Shown here in pieces: positions 27,874 through 36,832 of a stretch of 64,000 nucleotides of DNA (within the stretch, counting starts at the first letter, position 1; each line of letters starts with the position of its first letter). The position numbers and the translations under genes were made by a program. Source of the DNA: Methylobacillus caricis (GTDB taxonomy: Bacteria > Pseudomonadota > Gammaproteobacteria > Burkholderiales > Methylophilaceae); assembly GCF_020532705.1 (NCBI RefSeq), contig NZ_JAJAVD010000001.1, positions 558,001 to 622,000 on the forward strand, in the 5' to 3' direction. Under the pieces are notes generated by a model. That model was not told the DNA's origin, did not search any database, and saw only the letters and a program-made list of their open reading frames with translations.

Positions 27874-28623
27874 TTATTTTCTGTTTGCGGGTGGCCGAGG
27901 AGCCTGGGTTGCTGAGAGTATGCCTCGTAGGATATTGACCTCCTCTTTTTCCAGTCCGGTACGACCGAACAGGCGGCGTATCCTCTGCATCAATCGCTTG
28001 GGATATTCTGGATCCAGGAAGCCGATATCAATCAAGGTTTCTTCCATATGAAGATATAAACGCTCAATATCTTCGTTGGTTGCCAAAGGCTGAGGCGGAT
28101 TGGTCACAGGCTGTGGATTGTCCATGGCCGCCATGCGCAGTTCGTAGCTGAACACCTGTACCGCAGCTGCCAGATTGAGTGATGAGTATTCCGGGTTGGC
28201 GTGGATCATGGATTGCAACTGACAGTGATTAAGCTCCTCATTGGAAAGGCCGCTCATTTCAGTGCCGAACACAATGGCGACTTGCTCTGTATGTGCCGCA
28301 GCCGTTGCCCTCAAGGCGCCATCCCGAGCAGAAACCAATTCATGTGAAAATTCACGTCTACGGGCACTCATGCCAATAGCAAGTGTGCAGCCCTCAAGCG
28401 CTTCTGTCAGCGTTTCGCAGATCAGGGAATTTTCAAGTAGATCATCCGCGCCGGAGGCCATTGCTGTTGCATCGGCATGCGGGAATGATTTTGGCTTGAC
28501 CAGCATCAGGCGGCTAAGCCCCATTGTTTTCATCGCACGGGCCGCAGCGCCTATATTGCCCGGGTGACTGGTTTGGCAGAGGACTATGCGGATTTGTTGA
28601 AGTAGATTAGGTTTGGAGGTCAT
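27874..28623 (-). CDS. trmJ: tRNA (cytidine/uridine-2'-O-)-methyltransferase TrmJ
   Basis: SPOUT-class methyltransferase acting on position 32 of the tRNA anticodon loop. 249 residues. The N-terminal [20 protein letters not shown] and the SAM-knot segment [20 protein letters not shown] are diagnostic. [19 protein letters not shown] follows. The trmJ-cysE-iscR order is common in proteobacteria. Divergent from suhB across 125 bp. Confidence 0.94.
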   Translation of the reverse strand: MTSKPNLLQQIRIVLCQTSHPGNIGAAARAMKTMGLSRLMLVKPKSFPHADATAMASGADDLLENSLICETLTEALEGCTLAIGMSARRREFSHELVSARDGALRATAAAHTEQVAIVFGTEMSGLSNEELNHCQLQSMIHANPEYSSLNLAAAVQVFSYELRMAAMDNPQPVTNPPQPLATNEDIERLYLHMEETLIDIGFLDPEYPKRLMQRIRRLFGRTGLEKEEVNILRGILSATQAPRPPANRK

Positions 28624-28748
28624 GGCAATAAGGCATTAAAATGCTATTTTACCAGTTCTTGGGCGCAGACTTAATTGTTGGGTGCGTCCATGTCTGACCT
28701 GTTCTTTAAAATTTGCCCGGTGTGCCGGGATATCATACGGAAAAATCT

Positions 28749-29555
28749 ATGCATTTGTTGAATAATGCGGTCAAGGCCGCTCGCCGCGCTGGCGACATTA
28801 TTAACCGCGCCTCCATGGACATTGGTGCGTTGACTGTACGCAGCAAGGACTATAACGATTTTGTCAGCGAGGTTGACCATGCTGCGGAAGCTGCCATTAT
28901 CGAAGTGCTCAAGGATGCTTATCCTGATCATGGTTTTTTTGGCGAAGAGAGTGGACGCCAGGATGCAGATGCGGAAAGTGTCTGGATTATTGATCCGCTT
29001 GATGGCACAACGAACTTCCTGCATGGGTTTCAGCAATATTCAGTGTCGATTGCCCTGATGCACAAAGGACAAATTATCCGGGCTGTAGTCTATGACCCCA
29101 GCCGCAATGATTTATTTACTGCCATTCGTGGCGGCGGTGCCTTCCTTAATAACAAGCGTATCCGCGTCACTAACCGCCCCAAGATGCAGGATGCCATTAT
29201 TGGCACGGGTTTCCCATTCCGCGATTTCACCCATCTTGATACCTATCTTGGAATGTTCAAGGACATGGTCAAGAAAACTGCAGGGATTCGACGTCCTGGG
29301 TCGGCGGCGCTCGATCTGGCGTATGTGGCTGCGGGCTGGTTCGACGGCTTCTGGGAAATCGGGCTATCTACCTGGGATATTGCTGCAGGCTCGCTGCTGG
29401 TACATGAAGCCGGTGGGCTGGTAGGTGACTTTGAAGGAAATGAAGGTTTTCTTGAAAGCGGCAATATTGTGGCAGCCAATCCAAAAGTATTTGTTCAAAT
29501 GCTACAAACGTTAGCACCTCATTTGACAGAGGAACTCAAGTCTCGCCGCAAGTAG
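28749..29555 (+). CDS. suhB: Inositol monophosphatase family protein SuhB
   Basis: Mg2+-dependent phosphatase and rRNA transcription antitermination factor in E. coli. 268 residues from the ATG at 28749 ([15 protein letters not shown]). Metal-site motifs: [23 protein letters not shown] and [33 protein letters not shown] is typical of the bacterial SuhB group. Divergent from trmJ. Confidence 0.94.
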   Translation: MHLLNNAVKAARRAGDIINRASMDIGALTVRSKDYNDFVSEVDHAAEAAIIEVLKDAYPDHGFFGEESGRQDADAESVWIIDPLDGTTNFLHGFQQYSVSIALMHKGQIIRAVVYDPSRNDLFTAIRGGGAFLNNKRIRVTNRPKMQDAIIGTGFPFRDFTHLDTYLGMFKDMVKKTAGIRRPGSAALDLAYVAAGWFDGFWEIGLSTWDIAAGSLLVHEAGGLVGDFEGNEGFLESGNIVAANPKVFVQMLQTLAPHLTEELKSRRK

Positions 29556-29581
29556 CCGGGCGAAAGTAAGGGCTTCTTCAG

Positions 29582-29614
29582 AAAAGAAAAAAGCCAGCGT
29601 GAAAACACGCTGGC
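29582..29614 (-). terminator. Minus-strand intrinsic terminator after suhB
   Basis: A perfect 9-bp GC-rich stem (29593-29601 with 29606-29614, loop AAAA) has its T-run only in the minus-strand reading, where six and then four T follow. No minus-strand gene is known upstream, so it may end a small antisense or intergenic RNA, or an unrecognised transcript. Confidence 0.6.
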
Positions 29615-29807
29615 GTTACACTATGGAGAAGTTGCAAAGAACATGGAGTGAACTCTTAACTTCTGCTTACCATTCTATTTGTCGATAGGTTATGTGGATG
29701 TAGGAATGTCTCATTTCGAGTAAGGGAATTGTTCATTAAGTTTGATTCTGCTAAATAATGAACATTGGGATTTTCTCCCGTATCTGTTTTCGGAGAACTG
29801 ATTTAAA

Positions 29808-31181
29808 TTGCGCAATCGTCTGCAACGGCTCACAAGATCCAGTTCCCCGATGAACCTGAAGCTTCGCCTTAACCTGATCATTACGCTCCTGCTAGCATTG
29901 GTATTATTTTTTGCAGCACTGTTGATGATCCACAATGCACGGAATGATGTACGTGCAGAAGTGGAGTCGACTGCAATGCTTGCCATGCATTTGCTTGATG
30001 CAGAAATTCTTCATTACACCTCGGATTTCGGCTGGCTGCGGAATGATGAAAAAAATCAAAGCTCAATTTTCAGGCTGCAAAGCTTGGAGAATGTCAGGCA
30101 TCTCCGCATAGAGTTCTTTGATGCTTATGGACGTTTGCGGGATAGCAATATTCAACCTGATAAGGAAGAGGGTGTTTCCTGGCTGGTGCGTACCATGGGT
30201 TTTATTTCACCGGCTATGCCTGAGATACGGCGCAAGATTTTTGTCAATGGCCGCATGATAGGCGAGCTGGTTGTGACACCGGATCCATCATATGAAATTG
30301 CCGAGGTGCTTGATGATATTTTTGGATTGCTTGTGCTTGTGGCAATATTTTTTGTCGTTGTGAATGCGGTGGTTTACTGGGCAGTGGGGCGTGCCATGAG
30401 ACCCGTAGATAGTGTCCTATCTGCTTTAAACGAACTTGAGCAGGGAAATCTCAAGGCCAGGTTGCCGGAGTTTGAGTTGCCTGAATTGTCGGGCATCAGC
30501 CGCAAGTTTAATGCGATGGCTGAGACCCTTGAAAAAAGTATACATAGCAATCATAAGTTGACGCAGCAAATGATCCGCTTGCAAGAAGACGAGCGCAAAA
30601 ACCTTGCGCGTGACTTGCATGATGAGATTGGTCAGTATTTGACGGCCGCCCATGTAGATGCTTCTGCAATTCTGAATGCCAAAAGTATTGAGGGGGCAAA
30701 GGAAAGTGCAAAGGCAATCAGTGTGGTAGCCAGGCAGATGATGGATATAGTCCATGACATGCTGCAACGTTTAAGGCCTAGCGGGCTGGACGAGTTTGGT
30801 CTTGCAGTTGCCTTGACGGATCTGATTGATACGTGGCGCCAGCGCAACCGGGCAATTGAAGTGGATGTGGCTATTTCTGAAGGCTTGGAATCTGTGCAGG
30901 ATGAAACCATGGCGATTGCTATTTATCGTATAGTGCAGGAATGCCTGACCAATATCACGCGTCATGCGCATGCAAAAAAAATAGCTATCCACGTTCAGTC
31001 TGAGAACTCGGCTATTGTTCTCAGGATAGATGATGATGGTCAGGGTTTTAATGTCGGGCAGGCGCCATCAGGATTTGGTTTGGCCGGGATGCGTGAACGA
31101 GTGGAAGGTCTTGGCGGAAAGTTTGAGTTAGACAGTGCTCTGGCAGCTGGTACGCGTATTTATGTCAAGTTGCCAATGTAA
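29808..31181 (+). CDS. NarX/UhpB-type sensor histidine kinase
   Basis: 457-residue membrane kinase for the adjacent regulator. Two membrane helices (about 18-42 and 165-195) enclose a periplasmic sensor of about 120 residues, then HAMP (AMRPVDSVLSALNELEQGNL), a HisKA_3 dimerisation helix with the phospho-His near residue 271 in ARDLHDEIGQYLTAAHVD, and the HATPase domain (IVQECLTNITRHAHAKK, GFGLAGMRERVEGLGGKF). A TTG start (29808) has GGAGA at long spacing; the ATG at 29850 is an alternative. The signal is unknown. A 9-bp dyad (29730-29738 with 29756-29764) lies upstream. Confidence 0.88.
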   Translation: MRNRLQRLTRSSSPMNLKLRLNLIITLLLALVLFFAALLMIHNARNDVRAEVESTAMLAMHLLDAEILHYTSDFGWLRNDEKNQSSIFRLQSLENVRHLRIEFFDAYGRLRDSNIQPDKEEGVSWLVRTMGFISPAMPEIRRKIFVNGRMIGELVVTPDPSYEIAEVLDDIFGLLVLVAIFFVVVNAVVYWAVGRAMRPVDSVLSALNELEQGNLKARLPEFELPELSGISRKFNAMAETLEKSIHSNHKLTQQMIRLQEDERKNLARDLHDEIGQYLTAAHVDASAILNAKSIEGAKESAKAISVVARQMMDIVHDMLQRLRPSGLDEFGLAVALTDLIDTWRQRNRAIEVDVAISEGLESVQDETMAIAIYRIVQECLTNITRHAHAKKIAIHVQSENSAIVLRIDDDGQGFNVGQAPSGFGLAGMRERVEGLGGKFELDSALAAGTRIYVKLPM

Positions 31182-31201
31182 ATAATATAAAAGGATAGGG
31201 A

Positions 31202-31843
31202 ATGAGTGCCATTATTCGTGTCATGCTGGTGGATGATCATGAGGTCGTTCGCTCCGGTCTGCGCCGGTTGCTGGAGCAAAGTGATGGCATCGATGTCATT
31301 ATAGAGGCGGATAGCGGTGAACAGGCTTACCAGCTCTATGGAGAGCATCTTCCTGATGTGGTCGTCATGGACATGTCCATGCCTGGTATGGGCGGTCTGG
31401 AAGCCCTGAGACGCATTGTGGCTCGGTATTCTCAGGCGCGGGTCGTGATTTTCTCCATGCATGAGAATGCAGCTTTTGCGTCACAAGCATTGAGCTCAGG
31501 CGCACGCGCGTATGTTGCAAAATCTGGCGCTGCAGATGATCTTGTGCAAGCCGTACGTGAAGTTTCAGTTGGCAAGGGATACCTCAGTTCAGGTATTGCG
31601 CAGAAAATCGCACTACAGAGCCTGTCTGGGGATGATGATCCTACACGATTGTTATCTGCGCGCGAGTTTGAGGTATTCCGATTGCTCGCCGAAGGACATG
31701 GTATTGAAGAGATTGCCACTATCCTCAAAATCAGTCAGAAAACGGTGGCTAATTATCAGACATTACTCAAACAGAAATTGGGGATTAGCAGCCCAATAGA
31801 ATTGGTCAGACTGGCGATCAGGCATGGACTGATAGAGGGATAA
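31202..31843 (+). CDS. NarL/FixJ-family response regulator
   Basis: 213 residues. Receiver domain with the phosphoacceptor Asp57 in VVVMDMSMPGMGGLEAL and the conserved Lys in ARAYVAKSGAADDLV. The LuxR-type helix-turn-helix is at about 150-205 (LSAREFEVFRLLAEGHGIEE, ISQKTVANYQTLLKQKL). 20 bp after the kinase, with which it forms a pair. Paralogous to the regulator at 32.1-32.8 kb. Confidence 0.92.
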   Translation: MSAIIRVMLVDDHEVVRSGLRRLLEQSDGIDVIIEADSGEQAYQLYGEHLPDVVVMDMSMPGMGGLEALRRIVARYSQARVVIFSMHENAAFASQALSSGARAYVAKSGAADDLVQAVREVSVGKGYLSSGIAQKIALQSLSGDDDPTRLLSAREFEVFRLLAEGHGIEEIATILKISQKTVANYQTLLKQKLGISSPIELVRLAIRHGLIEG

Positions 31844-31913
31844 AGCTATTTTGTTGCTATTGTGCTCGAGGATGATTAGTTATTCCTGATATTTGGTGAA
31901 TTTATTCCTTATT

Positions 31914-31927
31914 GGGAATAAATCCCG
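31914..31927. promoter_or_regulatory. GGGA-N5-TCCC dyad upstream of the RNA candidate
   Basis: GGGAATAAATCCCG at 31914-31927, followed by ATCATTT (31928-31934). The identical GGGAATAAATCCCGA occurs on the other strand before the TonB receptor (34267-34283), there too flanked on the plus strand by ATCATTT. Such repetition near two-component genes suggests a shared regulator site. Confidence 0.55.
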
Positions 31928-31929
31928 AT

Positions 31930-32095
31930 CATTTTAGGGAATTACTTGATGGATTATCTATGAGCTTAGGCATACGATACACATGAACAACTTGCGCACC
32001 CAGCGGAATAAGTAAGCCTAGCTCCCAGGCATGTTGTCCATACTCCATACCACTAAGGTTATACTGAAACCAGGCATCCAACCTGGTTTTTTTTT
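31930..32095 (+). ncRNA. Candidate small RNA between two two-component systems
   Basis: These 165 bases contain no plausible reading frame but have RNA-like structure: GAGCTTAGGC (31962-31971) pairs with GCCTAGCTC (32016-32024) leaving one bulged base, and an 8-bp intrinsic terminator with a nine-T tail ends at 32095. The terminator is 224 bp past the preceding stop codon, too far for a simple operon end. The 5' end is not defined; no strong promoter hexamers are seen after the dyad. Alternative: a long structured 3' UTR of the response regulator mRNA. Confidence 0.45.
32067..32095 (+). terminator. Strong terminator before the convergent regulator
   Basis: Stem 32067-32074 with 32082-32089, loop CATCCAA, followed by an uninterrupted T-run. 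Confidence 0.85.
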
Positions 32096-32143
32096 ATCAT
32101 CGAAAGATAATTGCTTGACGTTCAAGTCATTGAATCGTTATTG

Positions 32144-32782
32144 CTATTCGCGTTTTTGACTGATGCCGAACCGGATTGCCATATGGACCAGTTGGCCGGT
32201 AGTTTGAACATTCAGCTTTTGCCTGACCTGCGTTTGGATGTTGGCTGCAGTTTTGTATCCTATGTGCAATTGTTCTGCAATACCCGCCAGTGAAACGCCT
32301 TCGGCTATGCGCCTGAATACTTCGAATTCGCGAGGGGAGAGTTTCTCCAAGGGATTTTCTGAAGGTGAGAAACGATCCATGGCCAGATGCTGGGCCAGTT
32401 CGTGACCAATGTATCGTCCTCCGCGCAGTACTTGCTTCACTGCTTCGAGCAATACTTCGGGGGCATCGGTTTTAACGACATAGCCTTTGGCGCCAGCTTG
32501 CATGGCGCGCGCGGCATAGATATTGTCATCATGCATGCTGAATATAATCAATTTTGCGTTGGCATCGCGCGCGATAATCCGTTGCAGTGTTTCAAGCCCG
32601 CCTATTCCCGGCATATCTAAATCCAGGATTCCCAGATCAGGATGATGCTCTTGCCAAAGAATGGAGGTGCGTTCCCCATTTTCTGCTTCTGCGATGATTT
32701 TATAACCTGCATTTTCCAATAATGTGCGTAAGCCGCTGCGCACAACAGCGTGATCATCGGCTAGCAATATTTTATGAGCCAT
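32144..32782 (-). CDS. NarL/FixJ-family response regulator (second)
   Basis: 212 residues. Receiver with phosphoacceptor Asp in LGILDLDMPGIGGLETLQ and Lys in GAKGYVVKTDAPEVL; LuxR-type helix-turn-helix LSPREFEVFRRIAEGVSLAG and IGYKTAANIQTQVRQKLNV. It ends 1 bp before the kinase frame begins on the same strand (kinase upstream), so the two are cotranscribed. Clearly paralogous to the regulator at 31.2 kb. Confidence 0.92.
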   Translation of the reverse strand: MAHKILLADDHAVVRSGLRTLLENAGYKIIAEAENGERTSILWQEHHPDLGILDLDMPGIGGLETLQRIIARDANAKLIIFSMHDDNIYAARAMQAGAKGYVVKTDAPEVLLEAVKQVLRGGRYIGHELAQHLAMDRFSPSENPLEKLSPREFEVFRRIAEGVSLAGIAEQLHIGYKTAANIQTQVRQKLNVQTTGQLVHMAIRFGISQKRE

Positions 32783-32783
32783 T

Positions 32784-34124
32784 TTATTTATTTTCCTGAA
32801 TTGCTTGTGATGCTGTGGTCAATGGGATGCTGGCTGATATCAAAACCCCTGTGCCATTGCTATGAATGTAAAAAACGCCGCCCTCAGCCTCCACCCTTTC
32901 TCGCATTCCTGAAAGCCCGAATCCTGCACGCGGGGAGTGCGGTTTAAAACCTATACCATCATCTCGTATCTCAATAGAGAGGGTGTCAGATAAAATACCT
33001 CGTGTACGCATGATCTTGACGTCAACAGAATGTGCTTGGGCATGGCGTGCGATATTGGTCAGGGATTCCTGCACAATGCGATAAGCGACTATGCTGATTT
33101 TTTCAGGCAGGTTCTGACAGCTTTTTTCTAGAACTAATGAGCAGGTGATGCCAGGGTGTTGCTTCTTCCATTCATTCACCAACTGGTCCACTGCTTCAAT
33201 TAAGCCATGTGCATCGAGCGCAGTGGGACGTAGCCGGTGAATCAGGCCCCTGACCCCTTGTTGAATATGCTCCACATGTGAATTGATACGTTTTGCATGT
33301 TCAGCGATGGTGTTGTCGGCATCTTTAGGCAGAGAAGCAATGTCCAGCCGGATAGCAGTTAAATACTGCCCCATTTCATCGTGGATTTCTCGCGCAATGT
33401 TTCTGCGTTCCTCTTCCTGTACTTGCATGGCGTGACGTGCCAGCGATTGGTTTTCTTTAAACAGGAGAGCAAGTTCACGTTCAGCCAGATGCTGCTCCGT
33501 GATGTCGGTAAAGAACCCATGAATATTTTTCTGTTCCGCTACCGGACTATCCAGCGTACAGGTCAAGCGGGCCATGACAATCCATGGTGCCCCATCGGGG
33601 CGCTTCACAGATAGTTCGGGAATATCCACTTTTTCGACTACCTTCAGTTTGTTGCACAAGTCATCCCAGTTTTTTCCTAAGGCATTACTCAGGTTAAGGG
33701 TGGCTTCACTTCTTCCGCACATGCTGCTAAATGCTTGATTGCAAATAAGGATGTTTCCTTGCAAATCTGCTACAAAATTACCGCACAATCCTTGATCAAA
33801 GAGCGTTTTGAACATGCGTTGGCTTTCTTTGGATGCATGTTCGGCCTCTACGCGACGTGTGGCTTCTGCTACAACTTCACGCATACGGCGGCGAGAAAAC
33901 CAGATGGCAACTACTGCAGCTGAAAACAATACTAATGGCAGTTCATCCAATTGGAGAGATTCGTGGAGTAAAGCCCATTCAACAAATTTTTCTGAAAGAT
34001 CCAGTTTTGCCGAAACAAAAAACACACTGGCGATAGTGAAAGTAGCGATAACAAGATCACGGTGAGACTGATTAAAACGACTCCAGAATGTGATCATGGG
34101 GGAGGATGGATGGTAAGTGTTCAT
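32784..34124 (-). CDS. PAS-containing sensor histidine kinase
   Basis: 446 residues from the ATG at 34124. Two membrane helices near the N-terminus (about 20-40 and 55-75, nearly no periplasmic loop), a coiled linker, one PAS domain (about 105-215, FKTLFDQGLCGNFVADLQGN), then HisKA_3 with phospho-His about residue 248 in AREIHDEMGQYLTAIRLD and an HATPase domain (IVQESLTNIARHAQAH, GFGLSGMRERVEAEGGVF). The lack of a periplasmic domain suggests a cytoplasmic or membrane signal. Divergent from the TonB receptor with a shared dyad between them. Confidence 0.88.
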   Translation of the reverse strand: MNTYHPSSPMITFWSRFNQSHRDLVIATFTIASVFFVSAKLDLSEKFVEWALLHESLQLDELPLVLFSAAVVAIWFSRRRMREVVAEATRRVEAEHASKESQRMFKTLFDQGLCGNFVADLQGNILICNQAFSSMCGRSEATLNLSNALGKNWDDLCNKLKVVEKVDIPELSVKRPDGAPWIVMARLTCTLDSPVAEQKNIHGFFTDITEQHLAERELALLFKENQSLARHAMQVQEEERRNIAREIHDEMGQYLTAIRLDIASLPKDADNTIAEHAKRINSHVEHIQQGVRGLIHRLRPTALDAHGLIEAVDQLVNEWKKQHPGITCSLVLEKSCQNLPEKISIVAYRIVQESLTNIARHAQAHSVDVKIMRTRGILSDTLSIEIRDDGIGFKPHSPRAGFGLSGMRERVEAEGGVFYIHSNGTGVLISASIPLTTASQAIQENK

Positions 34125-34267
34125 TATCAGGGTATTTTGAATAGCGCAATCATTATGAGGAAGTGATTTTTTCCTGAAATCGCCTGGTAGATGGGAGGTT
34201 TGTGAATATTTCCTGATTGTGTGGTTGATTACATAATTTAACAATGGAGATTAATAATTAATATATT

Positions 34268-34283
34268 CGGGATTTATTCCCGG
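34268..34283. promoter_or_regulatory. Dyad operator between kinase operon and TonB receptor
   Basis: CGGGATTTATTCCCGG (34268-34283) followed by GA and ATCATTT. Its core is the reverse complement of the site at 31914-31927. Further GGGAATT-type elements lie close by (reverse-oriented GAATTCCCC at 34298-34306). Its position between divergent genes suits control of both. Confidence 0.55.
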
Positions 34284-34453
34284 AATCATTTGTGATGAAT
34301 TCCCCTTTTAGGTTTGGGCTTATCCCCGGAAACTCTCGCCTGTTGCTGATTACATTTTTTTACAATTACAAAAAATCAGTGATATTTATGGAGAAGACCA
34401 GGTTGGTCCTGAAGTTCAACCTGACATTAATGAGATTAAGAGGGAATTCCAAC

Positions 34454-36670
34454 GTGATTAAAAAACCAATGATGGGGATGGCCGCCATGATTCTTGTGAT
34501 GCCGGCTTTTGCGGCAGAACTAGCCAGCCAGCAAGATACAGCAAAGGCCACACCAGGTGATGAGCAATTGCTGACTGATAAGGTCAAAGTCACCAGTATC
34601 CTGCCTGACCGTCTGGAAGCGGTTCCAGGCTCTTTCAATGTCGTGGATGAAAAGGAGCTGAAGTCTCGCCAGCCTTTCAGCGTCCGTGAGGCATTGAACC
34701 AGGTGCCCGGCATTAATATAGTGGGCGAAGATGCCTTCGTCCTTGCTCCCAATATTGGTATTCGTGGCCTGAATCCGCGCCGTACTTCGCGCACTTTGCT
34801 GATGGAGGATGGCATGCCATTGTTCCTGGCGCCATATGGCGATCCGTCGGCACATTACTCCACTCCGCTGGATCGTGTAAGCCGCATTGAGGTAGTGAAA
34901 GGCTCTGGACAAACTCTATATGGCCCCCAAACGATAGGCGGCATGATCAATTTCGTGACTAAGCCTGTGCCAAAAGAATTCCAGGCGAGTGTCATGGCGA
35001 TTATTGGCAATAACAACTTCAGTGGCGGACACGTCAATATCGGAACCGGTGGCGATTGGGGCGGGATCATGTTGGATGCTGTCAACCGCAAGGGGGATGG
35101 TATTCGCAGGAACCACGATTTTGAGATTAATGAGCTGACCTTGAAAGGGCAATTGAACCTTGATGACCGCAATACCTTGATCGCCAAGGTGGGCTGGTAT
35201 GAAGAGAATTCCAGCGTTTCGGAAACCGGTCTGGGCCTGGTTGAATACAATGAGGACAAATACCAGGCACCTACTGGCAAGCAAGACTCTTTCAATCACA
35301 CCCGAAAGACCCTACAACTGCAGCACATTTTCCAGGTGAACGACAAGGCTAAGCTGAGCACGCAATTTTATTATGCCAATTCCGAGCGTGCATCTTTTCG
35401 CCAGATCAATGATCCAGGTGGATTGGGAGGCCGCTCGGAAATGGATCGTTGTGCAGGCGTAGTGGCGACGGAGGCAAACTCGGCACAGTGTGGCGGTCGC
35501 TGGCGTCCCCGTGATTTTGATTATTGGGGTGTTGAGCCGAGACTGGATATAAGCCACAGCTTGTTTGGTATCGAGAGTGATGCCGTGATTGGCTTCCGTT
35601 ATCACAAGGAAGACCAGAACCGCAATCAATACCGTGACGGTAACCCTTTGGCGCAGAGCCTGAATTGGGCGATTGCCAATGGTAGCCATCGTGAGGATAT
35701 TCGGATTGATGTCGAGGCCAAATCCTATTATGCCCAGAATACCTTTTATCTGGGCAACTGGAGCGTGACACCAGGGTTGCGCGTGGAGGATGTGAAGAAG
35801 CGCACGAATATTGCCCGTGCGGAAGGCGCCTTGCAAGACATTCAATACGATAACAACGAGACAGTCTATCTGCCTGGCCTGGGAGTGGCCTGGAACGGGA
35901 TTGCCAACACCACTTTCTTTGCTGGCATCCACCGTGGTTATGCGCCTCCGCGACCAGACAGGGATATTGCCCAGAATACCTTGGGCGACGTGGTGGCAAG
36001 CCGCACCAAGGCCGAGAAAAGCACCAATATTGAATTCGGGGTCAGGAGTCATTACTTCAAGGGGGTAACAGTGGAGTCCACGCTGTTCAATATTGATTTC
36101 GACAATATCGTGATTGGCACAGGTGACGGTTCCGGACGCTTTATCAATGCAGGCAAGGCCCAGCATACCGGGTTGGAAATCGCAGGCCGTGTTGATTTGG
36201 GCACGGTATACGATACACCACATAATTTTTATGTATCCGGTAACTACACCAGCCTGTTCACCGCGAAGTTCAGGAACAGCCGCACGATTGTTGATGAAGA
36301 TGGCGATGTTACTACCGACAGCTTCGATAGTGGTAATCGCCTGACATATGCACCCAAGCATATTGCATCGGTCAATTTCGGCTATCAGCATCCAGTTGGG
36401 TTTGAGGCACGCATCGGGGTGGACTATGTCAGCAAGCAATATGCGGACAATACCAATACTACCGCGGCAAGTCTGTCAGGACTGACCGGTACCATTCCGT
36501 CCTACGCCTTGATCAGCGCTTCTGCCAGCTATCGTCCAATTGGCAGCAAGGCGACCTTTTTTGTCAGCGGCCATAACCTGGGAGACAAGGAATACCTTGC
36601 AAGCCGTGTAGACGGCATGGTTGCAGGCCGCCAGCGTCAAGTGTTTGGTGGCGTACGCTACGACTTTTAG
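34454..36670 (+). CDS. TonB-dependent outer-membrane receptor (FecA-like)
   Basis: 738 residues from the GTG at 34454, chosen because AAGAGGGA (34438-34445) is well spaced and the signal peptide then begins immediately (VIKKPMMGMAAMILVMPAFA). The plug domain (about 60-180) shows VREALNQVPGINIVGEDAFV, NIGIRGLNPRRTSRTLLMED and IEVVKGSGQTLYGPQTIGGM. A 22-strand-type barrel ends in RQRQVFGGVRYDF with terminal Phe. The plug resembles ferric-citrate-type receptors, but the ligand is not determined. No FecIR-type pair is adjacent; instead two NarL-type systems are. Confidence 0.9.
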   Translation: MIKKPMMGMAAMILVMPAFAAELASQQDTAKATPGDEQLLTDKVKVTSILPDRLEAVPGSFNVVDEKELKSRQPFSVREALNQVPGINIVGEDAFVLAPNIGIRGLNPRRTSRTLLMEDGMPLFLAPYGDPSAHYSTPLDRVSRIEVVKGSGQTLYGPQTIGGMINFVTKPVPKEFQASVMAIIGNNNFSGGHVNIGTGGDWGGIMLDAVNRKGDGIRRNHDFEINELTLKGQLNLDDRNTLIAKVGWYEENSSVSETGLGLVEYNEDKYQAPTGKQDSFNHTRKTLQLQHIFQVNDKAKLSTQFYYANSERASFRQINDPGGLGGRSEMDRCAGVVATEANSAQCGGRWRPRDFDYWGVEPRLDISHSLFGIESDAVIGFRYHKEDQNRNQYRDGNPLAQSLNWAIANGSHREDIRIDVEAKSYYAQNTFYLGNWSVTPGLRVEDVKKRTNIARAEGALQDIQYDNNETVYLPGLGVAWNGIANTTFFAGIHRGYAPPRPDRDIAQNTLGDVVASRTKAEKSTNIEFGVRSHYFKGVTVESTLFNIDFDNIVIGTGDGSGRFINAGKAQHTGLEIAGRVDLGTVYDTPHNFYVSGNYTSLFTAKFRNSRTIVDEDGDVTTDSFDSGNRLTYAPKHIASVNFGYQHPVGFEARIGVDYVSKQYADNTNTTAASLSGLTGTIPSYALISASASYRPIGSKATFFVSGHNLGDKEYLASRVDGMVAGRQRQVFGGVRYDF

Positions 36671-36687
36671 TGCAACCTGATCCTTCC

Positions 36688-36711
36688 CCTGGGACTTGTT
36701 CCCAGGTTTTT
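36688..36711 (+). terminator. First of two tandem terminators after the receptor
   Basis: 7-bp stem (36688-36694 with 36700-36706), loop CTTGT, then TTTTT. Confidence 0.85.
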
Positions 36712-36715
36712 GTTC

Positions 36716-36743
36716 AACGCCCCCTATGTGGGGCGTTTTTTTG
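36716..36743 (+). terminator. Second tandem terminator
   Basis: 8-bp stem (36716-36723 with 36730-36737) followed by a long T-run. Tandem terminators insulate mutS. Confidence 0.85.
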
Positions 36744-36832
36744 CGCAGAGAATCTGGGGGCTACGGCTATAATAAATGGAATTGTAATGATGGATAAGCC
36801 TTGCTTCAGGCGAGGGCAGATAGGTTACTAAC

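Noticed and set aside
35312-36439. 375-codon minus-strand frame under the TonB receptor
   Set aside because: Antisense shadow of a strongly conserved gene; no domain and no start signal.
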